Shown here in pieces: positions 1 to 5,143 of a stretch of 9,983 nucleotides of DNA. A program made the position numbers and the translations under genes. Positions within the stretch are counted from its first letter, which is position 1; every line of letters begins with the position of its first letter. The notes beneath the pieces are model-generated. The model made no database searches. It was not told the DNA's origin and saw nothing but the letters and a program-made list of their open reading frames with translations. Location: assembly GCA_963546185.1 (NCBI GenBank), contig CAUULU010000038.1:1-9983 (forward strand), given 5' to 3'. This DNA is from JABCPO02 sp963546185 (GTDB lineage Bacteria; Bacillota; Clostridia; TANB77; CAG-508).

Positions 1-1530
1 TTTTTCTTAACATATTTTTCCCAAACCCATGAAAGTAATATTTGTTGTGCAAGTGGTCTTGCAAATCTTTCTTCTAGCTGTGATATATCTAAGTTTATAA
101 ACGGTACATGATCACCTAAATCAAATGTTGATTGTCCATCAAAATATGCAAGCTGTCCACCAAAGTCTCTTATATATTGTTTCATAACCTTTAGAAGATA
201 ACTAAAATGGAACCTATAGTCATCATTTGTTGATTCTGCTGCTGTTCTTTCAAGTCTCTTATACCAGCTTCCAAGTGTAGGCATTTTCTTTTTCTTACTT
301 CCTAAGAAATTATTTGATATACTCTTATCTGCTGTATCTTCATATAGGCTTGATGGATTTGAATTAATTCCAAGTGATCTATATTCTTCTGAAACAACTT
401 CAGATATTATTTGTTTTGTTATTTCATTTACTTCTTTACTTTTTGTACTACCTTTTGCCATTGTAAGTATAGCCTGTGTAACGTCTTCTACCTTACTTTC
501 TACATTTAATACTCTTTTTTCTTTTTGTGTTATTTCATCAAGTACAATTTCTGTTTCTAAATCAAATATATTAATAATTGTCTTTGATGTAGGAGAAATA
601 ACAATACTTATTCCTCCAAGTGATTCTGCAACAACTCCATATTCCCCTTCAACATCAAGTGCTAATGTTTCTATTCCTTGAAGTACATATGATCTTGCTG
701 TTATAACCTTTATTGTAACACCTTTACCAGCTCCTGACTTACCAAATACAACCATATTATAATTAGTAAGATCTTTACTAAAATTATCATAAATTATAGG
801 AAGACCTGTTTGTAGGTTAAATCCTAAAGGTATACCAGTATTATGTCCCACCATTGAGTTAAAGAATGGAAATACTGTTCCCATACTATTTCTATCAAAA
901 GTATGATATGTATTAATCTTGTTGTCATTATATGGCATATTTGATATAAATGCTTCATCTTGAAGTGCCCATGCTGGTTTTAATGTAAGAAGAGTTTTCC
1001 CCATTACAGATGATAATTTTTCTGTAGATGTATCTAAATCTTCCTTACTATATGAAAATAATGTTGTTATAATTGATGCTGAAAATACACTATTATAACC
1101 TGCTTCAATCTGGTCTCTTAATTGTTCAAGTTCTGCTTTTTTATTTGAAAGAGTTCTTGCACGGTTAACGTCCCCTCTATCTTCTGCAACAATTATTTCA
1201 GATACTATTTCTGTGATTTCTTTATTTAAATCTGTTTGAGATTTTCCGTGGTGCTATTGGCTTTATAAAAACAGATGTATTTGAATCACCAAAAATATAC
1301 ATTTCTCTCAATAATTCTGGAAAAACGGCAGTTCTAGGAAGTGTAGATACTATCATTGTTCTTGCATATCTAGTTGTGTTTGATACTATCTCTAAATGAT
1401 TAGTATATGATGCATCTATTCCACCTGGTGAAATTAAATCTTTTAAGTCTTTTATATTTTTTCTTATAATACCTTTATCTTCAACTTTTTTTGTTTTTTC
1501 TGTTTCATTTTTTTTATTAAAAAATAACAT
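1..1530 (-). CDS. virB4: VirB4-type T4SS ATPase, interrupted by a +1 frameshift; 3' end beyond left edge
   Basis: This encodes the cytoplasmic ATPase that powers pilus biogenesis and substrate transfer in type IV secretion and conjugation. The first 94 codons (1530 down to 1249) are in one frame. That frame then reads CGG (1246..1248), seven more sense codons and a TAA at 1222. Skipping one base at the CGG gives an open frame of about 415 codons to position 1. The joined product reads VFIKPIAP then GKSQTDLNKEI, as expected for the family. Walker A is GKSGAGKG at about residues 263-270, followed by LDVEGEY, the usual 'D-P-E-x-E-Y' motif. Walker B lies beyond the edge. The first residue after the Walker lysine is Gly instead of Ser/Thr. 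The ATG at 1528..1530 has GGAAGG about six bases upstream. It is the last visible gene of the operon starting at 3553, 24 bases after the preceding stop. VirB4 identity is firm; the cause of the frameshift is open. Confidence 0.85.
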
Positions 1531-1554
1531 TTCTACCTTCCTTTTTCTTTCTAA

Positions 1555-2730
1555 CTATTTTTCATTTTTCCGTTCATCATCTAATTCTACTTCATCTATT
1601 ATATTTTGCGCATCTTTATATAATTTTTCTTCAAATGATGATTTATATTGTTCTAATGTAACTTTTGCTTTTTCTTTTATTTTTTCTTTTTTATTTTTTT
1701 CTAATTCTTCTATTTCTTTCTTTCTCTTCTTATCTGCTTTAGTTATACTTTGTGTTGCAAGTTCAATACCTTGAATATTAATTTCTTCTTGCAGCATTTT
1801 CTTTCTCTTATTAAGTACATCTTGTGATGTTGTATATAATTTATCTGCTTCATTTTCTAGATAATTCTTTAAGTTAATATTTTCAAGTTCATCTCTGTTA
1901 AATGCATTAAATAATAATTCTACTAATTCTTCTGAATTTAACACTCTTGATGATATTGATGAACCTCTAAGAGCATTTGATATGTTATTACATCTTGTAA
2001 ATAATTCTGAGAATATTATTGATTCTTTTTCTTCCTGTGTATAATTTTCTGCTCTTTGTCCTAATTCTTCTGCAAAATATGAAACTATTATAAATGTTTT
2101 TTGTTCTAAAACATTTCTATTTCTATTTAATCTTTCAGTATATACTAATGTATCTTGTGCATATTCCCATAGTCTACGTTTGTTATTATATAAGTATTCA
2201 TATTTCCTATATTTATCATCTTGTGATGTTGCTAGAGCTTTTTTCATTTTTTCTGCAAGATCATCTATTTCTTTTTTGAATGTTTCTGTTCTGTCCTTAT
2301 AATCTTTTATAATATCTGTAAAATTTAAACTTCTTGTTTGCACATATAATTGAACTGGATTTTTAAGAGTATTTAAAAATTGTAAAAATCCTTCTTCTAT
2401 AGCAAGTTTTTCTCTTTCAGATCTAAGATCAAAGTTTACCCCATTACAAAGAAGTACCATTATAAATTCTTTTCTTTCTTTTCTAATAATCATCCCATTG
2501 TCAACAGAATCAAATCCTAAAAAATCATGAACTCTTTCTCTTTTTAAAACACCATGGAATCTTCCAAAATCTTCTCTTTTCGCTTTTTCTGATCCCTCAA
2601 TAACTTCATCTATCGTCTCTTCTTCATCTGTCTTCTTATTCTTTAGCACCATTCTTATAACAAATATTGCAATTTCTATAAAAATCGAAATTGTTAGTAT
2701 AAGAACTAGTAACATCATAATCTCATTCAC
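1555..2730 (-). CDS. Membrane-anchored T4SS protein resembling the N-terminal domain of VirB4/TraC
   Basis: A 391-residue protein with one N-terminal membrane segment (about residues 5-27) and a charged cytoplasmic body. Residues about 65-150 (VHDFLGFDSV, NGVNFDLRSE, FLQFLNTLKNPVQLYVQTRS) match a pattern I know from Gram-positive and candidate-phyla T4SS loci, where a TraC/VirB4 N-terminal-like protein lies between PrgI and the VirB4 ATPase. Residues about 150-205 and 305-370 are Lys/Glu-rich and probably coiled coil. No Walker motif is present, so it is likely a structural partner of the ATPase. The start is GTG at 2728..2730, with GAGGAGG seven bases upstream inside the end of the PrgI gene, two bases after its stop, which suggests translational coupling. 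Codon 387 (1570..1572) is a rare CGG; a +1 slip there would end the protein at 1551 instead of 1555. The family assignment comes from recalled motifs, not an alignment. Confidence 0.7.
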   Translation of the reverse strand: MNEIMMLLVLILTISIFIEIAIFVIRMVLKNKKTDEEETIDEVIEGSEKAKREDFGRFHGVLKRERVHDFLGFDSVDNGMIIRKERKEFIMVLLCNGVNFDLRSEREKLAIEEGFLQFLNTLKNPVQLYVQTRSLNFTDIIKDYKDRTETFKKEIDDLAEKMKKALATSQDDKYRKYEYLYNNKRRLWEYAQDTLVYTERLNRNRNVLEQKTFIIVSYFAEELGQRAENYTQEEKESIIFSELFTRCNNISNALRGSSISSRVLNSEELVELLFNAFNRDELENINLKNYLENEADKLYTTSQDVLNKRKKMLQEEINIQGIELATQSITKADKKRKKEIEELEKNKKEKIKEKAKVTLEQYKSSFEEKLYKDAQNIIDEVELDDERKNEK

Positions 2731-2732
2731 TA

Positions 2733-3065
2733 TTATTCCTCCTCACTATATATCTTAAGTGATCTTCTTCCTTTGAATACATAATATCTAAATATTATAT
2801 TGTATAAATACTCTCCTTGTATTTCTTTAGTTATTGGTATCCCAGGTATATACATAACTGGAAATGTACCTATCATAAATCCTAATAATCCAAATATACC
2901 AACAAGAACAAACATTCCTATTTGAAAATTAAGTACAAGTGGTATCACCCCTATAATTAATCCAACCATTATTCCTATTACTGTAGATATTAATGATCTT
3001 ATAGAAAATATAACAAATATTCTTGTTTCATTTTGTTTTTTTCTTGGTATTTCATGTTTTCTCAC
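2733..3065 (-). CDS. prgI: PrgI/VirB3-like T4SS membrane protein
   Basis: A 110-residue protein with the PrgI-family layout: an N-terminal EIPR motif (MRKHEIPRKK), two hydrophobic segments (about residues 24-50 and 52-76) and a short basic C-terminus. PrgI proteins are the Gram-positive counterparts of VirB3, which sits in the inner-membrane complex beside VirB4. The start is GTG at 3063..3065 with GGAG seven bases upstream. The gene follows the pilin-like gene by 20 bases and is followed after two bases by the TraC-like gene, whose ribosome binding site it carries in its last codons. The order pilin, PrgI, TraC-like, VirB4 is the typical core of such loci and supports the call. Confidence 0.8.
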   Translation of the reverse strand: MRKHEIPRKKQNETRIFVIFSIRSLISTVIGIMVGLIIGVIPLVLNFQIGMFVLVGIFGLLGFMIGTFPVMYIPGIPITKEIQGEYLYNIIFRYYVFKGRRSLKIYSEEE

Positions 3066-3085
3066 TACTCTTCTCCTAAATTAAT

Positions 3086-3553
3086 TTAAACTTTTGCAAC
3101 CATTTCTGATATTGTTTTTACAATAAAACTCCAAATAGGATATGCTGAAACAAATACAAAAGATGCTATAACAAATCCTAAAAGTTGTGTTTTTAGTTTT
3201 GCGATTTCTTGACCTTTTCCTGATGCTGCAACAAACTTCATACCAAATATAATTGATACTGCAACACATACTATCATTCCAACTGTTATTATAATGTCTC
3301 CAATTGGTTTTAATTGTTCTGCAAACTTATCTCCCATAGCCTTTGCATCAATTCCACCATCTGTTTTCTTACCTGCTGCATCAAAATTCTTAACTGCTGT
3401 TATTACATTTTGGATACTAAAGTTTGAACTTGAACTATCACTACTTGTTCCCGTTTTAGCATATGCCATTCCACTAAAAAGTAAAAAAAACACTATAATA
3501 CTAAGTATCATTATACCTATTTTATTTATTTTTAAACTTTTGAAATTTTTCAT
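3086..3553 (-). CDS. VirB2/TrbC-like pilin subunit with signal peptide, first gene of the T4SS operon
   Basis: A 155-residue protein with a basic N-terminus, a long hydrophobic stretch and the signal-peptidase-like site AYA|KTG at about residue 32. A Ser-rich, then Lys/Asp-rich extracytoplasmic region of about 55 residues follows, longer than in the three neighbouring paralogues. Two membrane segments come next, at about residues 86-110 and 122-147, separated by a short basic loop (GKGQEIAKLK). This two-helix hairpin after a signal peptide is the VirB2/TrbC pilin pattern. The ATG at 3551..3553 has AGAGGA seven to eight bases upstream, and a good sigma-A promoter lies just before it. As leader of the operon containing PrgI and VirB4 it is probably the operon's own pilin or a structural VirB2-like membrane subunit. 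Confidence 0.75.
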   Translation of the reverse strand: MKNFKSLKINKIGIMILSIIVFFLLFSGMAYAKTGTSSDSSSSNFSIQNVITAVKNFDAAGKKTDGGIDAKAMGDKFAEQLKPIGDIIITVGMIVCVAVSIIFGMKFVAASGKGQEIAKLKTQLLGFVIASFVFVSAYPIWSFIVKTISEMVAKV

Positions 3554-3587
3554 TTTACATTCCTCTTATCTTATTATATTCTACTAT

Positions 3588-3616
3588 ATTATATTAAACA
3601 TATATTGTTTTATCAA
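3588..3616 (-). promoter_or_regulatory. Sigma-A promoter of the T4SS operon
   Basis: On the minus strand, TTGATA (3611..3616) and TATAAT (3588..3593) are separated by 17 bases, close to the sigma-A consensus, about 35 bases before the ATG at 3553. It would drive the pilin, PrgI, TraC-like and VirB4 genes. It lies back to back with the plus-strand promoter about 110 bases away. Confidence 0.7.
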
Positions 3617-3723
3617 TCAAAACGATCATTTTATAACATTTATACATACTTTTTTATTTATTTGTAATATTTCTTTTATATATATTTTTTTTAAACATTT
3701 TTATTACAAGAAATATATAAAAT

Positions 3724-3752
3724 TTGACAATTCTCAACTAAAAATATATTAT
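3724..3752 (+). promoter_or_regulatory. Sigma-A promoter of the divergent pilin gene
   Basis: TTGACA (3724..3729, perfect -35) and TATTAT (3747..3752) are 17 bases apart. The predicted leader is about 80 bases, long for a simple gene, and contains the palindrome at 3779..3794. A TATAAT at 3750 would need a 20-base spacer and is less likely. Confidence 0.7.
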
Positions 3753-3778
3753 AATATATGTAGGTTAAATACTTAAAC

Positions 3779-3794
3779 TACACAACGTTGTGTA
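3779..3794. promoter_or_regulatory. Perfect 16-bp palindrome in the leader of the divergent pilin gene
   Basis: TACACAACGTTGTGTA reads identically on both strands. It lies about 27 bases downstream of the -10 element and 45 bases before the ATG. It is followed after five bases by a run of eight T. It could be an operator for a dimeric repressor acting as a roadblock, or a short hairpin (6-bp stem, ACGT loop) causing attenuation; the gap before the T-run makes the operator reading more likely. Confidence 0.5.
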
Positions 3795-3838
3795 ACTAAT
3801 TTTTTTTAGTAACATCATAAATTTTCAAGGAGGAAAAT

Positions 3839-4195
3839 ATGAAGAAAAATATAATCAAAATGACTATAGCTTTATTCTTTGTTCTACTTGTAGTAGCAAA
3901 CTTTGCTTTAGCAAGCTCAGGTATAAAAGTTCCTACAATTAAACAAGTACAAGGTGGTAAAGCAGAATCACTAGTTGGTCAAATATTAGGTATTTTACAA
4001 TTCACAGCAGTTGCAATAGCATTAGGTATGTTATTAGTAATTGGTATTAAATATATTACAGCTTCACCAGAAGGAAAAGCTGATATTAAAGGTACAGCTA
4101 TTGCTTACTTAATTGGTGCTGTTTGTATATTTGCAGCAGTTGGTATACTTAATGGGATTAAAGACATTGTTGAAAAACTTAACTCAGGAAATTAA
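3839..4195 (+). CDS. VirB2/TrbC-like pilin subunit, divergently transcribed
   Basis: A 118-residue protein with signal peptide (MKKNIIKMTIALFF..., likely cut at ALA|SSG near residue 25), a short polar region and two membrane helices (about residues 46-72 and 84-105) separated by the loop SPEGKADIKG. This is the VirB2/TrbC pilin pattern. It aligns closely with the products of 4241..4607 and 4625..5014: QILGILQF matches EILGYIQW, and GIKYITAS matches GIRFILKS. The ATG at 3839 follows AAGGAGG by five bases, the strongest ribosome binding site in the window, which suits an abundant structural subunit. It is the only plus-strand gene, transcribed away from the main operon from its own promoter, with a palindrome in the leader and a bidirectional terminator after the stop. 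Confidence 0.78.
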   Translation: MKKNIIKMTIALFFVLLVVANFALASSGIKVPTIKQVQGGKAESLVGQILGILQFTAVAIALGMLLVIGIKYITASPEGKADIKGTAIAYLIGAVCIFAAVGILNGIKDIVEKLNSGN

Positions 4196-4208
4196 GTATA
4201 ATAAACAC

Positions 4209-4242
4209 AAAAAGAACTTCTTAAAAAAGAAGTTCTTTTTTT
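4209..4242. terminator. Bidirectional intrinsic terminator between convergent pilin genes
   Basis: The arms AAGAACTTCTT (4212..4222) and AAGAAGTTCTT (4227..4237) form an 11-bp stem with an AAAA loop, extended by flanking A/T pairs. A T-run follows on the plus strand (to 4242), and the matching A-run on the other side serves the minus strand. It ends the gene at 3839..4195 and the unit 5014-to-4241; the latter's TAA overlaps the T-run. Confidence 0.85.
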
Positions 4243-4607
4243 ATTCTTTCATTCTAAACTCTAACACAACTTTTATAACAGTTGTTGGAGCAATTATTAA
4301 TATTGAACCTATTGCAAACCCTATTGCTGCACTTTTTAAATCACTTTTTTTATCTGCAGTAGTTGATGTTACAGCTACTATACCAGCAATTATTATTGCA
4401 GCAAGTAAAAATGCAATTCCTATCCATTGTATATATCCGAAGTATTTCTGAACCTATTTCATTTATCTTATTATCACTTGATTCACTCGGTTTTAGCTTA
4501 CTAATAATCCCATCATAATCTGATGCATATAATCTAATTATAATAGGAAATATAGATATTAATAATACTGCTAAAACAACTAATATCTTTTTAACCTTTT
4601 TATTCAT
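4241..4607 (-). CDS. VirB2/TrbC-like pilin subunit interrupted by a +1 frameshift at CGG
   Basis: Read straight, the frame loses its second half to a cysteine-rich nonsense tail ending at 4350. With one base skipped at CGG (4437..4439), the product has 121 residues: signal peptide or anchor MNKKVKKILVVLAVLL..., a polar stretch to SEIL, then GYIQWIGIAFLLAAIIIAG, the loop TTADKKSDLK and a second helix, ending EFRMKE. This is the same two-helix pilin pattern as its neighbours, and EIL-GYIQW aligns exactly with QIL-GILQF of the plus-strand paralogue. The shift is therefore placed between the CTT codon and GGA. I chose the ATG at 4605..4607 because GGAG lies seven bases upstream; an ATG 12 bases earlier has no such site. 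The gene lies 17 bases after the gene at 4625, in one transcript. Its TAA (4241..4243) abuts the terminator stem. Pilin-like identity is good; whether it is a recoded gene, pseudogene or sequencing artefact is undecided. Confidence 0.75.
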
Positions 4608-4624
4608 TTGTAACTCCATTTCAA

Positions 4625-5014
4625 TTAAACTGCATTTTTAAATTGTATTGCTATTTTTTGTATAAATGTAAGTATTGTTGTTGCTCCAAATATACAAATC
4701 GCTCCAAATATATAGTTCATTGCAACATTTTTAAAATCTGGTTTTTCTTTATCTGATTTTAAAATAAATCTAATACCAATTATAACTAACATTATAAGTC
4801 CTACTGCAATACCTATAAGTTGTAATAACTCTAATAATGTTTTAGATACACCTATAATTGTTCTTGCTGCTTTTGAACTTGTGTCTATATTTCCCTCTAA
4901 ACTTGCTATAGTATCTACTTTTGTTGTAGATCCAAATACTGTACTCGAAATTATTGCTAATTGTATAAGAACTAGTAATAATACTACAACTTTTTTAAAA
5001 TTTTTCTTTTTCAT
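4625..5014 (-). CDS. VirB2/TrbC-like pilin subunit
   Basis: A 129-residue protein with a Lys-rich N-terminus and hydrophobic signal peptide (VVVLLLVLIQLAIISS, possibly cut near VFG|STT). A 35-residue polar region and two membrane helices (about residues 60-85 and 96-118) follow, around the charged loop KSDKEKPDFK. It resembles the neighbouring pilin-like proteins in length and loop position. The ATG at 5012..5014 has AGGAG seven bases upstream; the TTG just before it is rejected because it lies too close to that site. A sigma-A promoter lies at 5050..5078. It is the first gene of a two-gene unit with the frameshifted paralogue. No frame disturbance is seen. Confidence 0.75.
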   Translation of the reverse strand: MKKKNFKKVVVLLLVLIQLAIISSTVFGSTTKVDTIASLEGNIDTSSKAARTIIGVSKTLLELLQLIGIAVGLIMLVIIGIRFILKSDKEKPDFKNVAMNYIFGAICIFGATTILTFIQKIAIQFKNAV

Positions 5015-5049
5015 CAAAGCACTCCTACTCTTTATTATAATACCTTTAT

Positions 5050-5078
5050 ATTATACTATACTATCTATTTTTTTTCAA
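5050..5078 (-). promoter_or_regulatory. Sigma-A promoter of the two-gene pilin unit
   Basis: On the minus strand, TTGAAA (5073..5078) and TATAAT (5050..5055) are 17 bases apart, about 36 bases before the ATG at 5014. The spacer contains AATAGATAGT, a copy of a 10-base word found twice more just upstream (5098..5107 inverted, 5123..5132). Confidence 0.65.
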
Positions 5079-5132
5079 ATCTTTAAATACTTTAAATAAT
5101 AGATAGTATAAGTTATCCTCACACTATCTATT
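5060..5132. repeat. Three copies of AATAGATAGT in alternating orientation
   Basis: The 10-base word is present on the minus strand at 5123..5132 and 5060..5069 and on the plus strand at 5098..5107. The middle copy can pair with either outer copy. The outer copy at 5060 sits inside the promoter spacer of the pilin unit, consistent with an operator array. Confidence 0.55.
5098..5132 (-). terminator. Strong hairpin after the surface-protein gene, without a U-run
   Basis: In minus-strand RNA, AATAGATAGTGTGAG (5132 to 5118) pairs with CTTATACTATCTATT (5112 to 5098) over 15 bp with a GATAA loop and two G-U pairs. The same pairs would be A-C mismatches in plus-strand RNA, so the minus strand is the functional one. 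It starts 11 bases after the surface-protein stop. No U-run follows, so termination is not certain; it may be a 3' stabilising hairpin or part of the regulation of the next unit. Confidence 0.5.
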
Positions 5133-5143
5133 CTATTTAAATA

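Noticed and set aside
3294..3776. 160-codon plus-strand frame
   Set aside because: It is antisense to the first pilin gene, runs through both divergent promoters, and has no ribosome binding site.
4350..4436. Unshifted Cys-rich tail of the pilin-like gene as a genuine product
   Set aside because: The +1 frame over the same bases gives two proper membrane helices matching three paralogues and reaches the terminator exactly; the tail matches nothing.
1246..4439. Reassignment of CGG to another amino acid (known in some Bacillota) as the explanation
   Set aside because: Reassignment would not change the reading frame; both sites need a one-base shift. No in-frame TGA was seen either, so TGA recoding is not supported.
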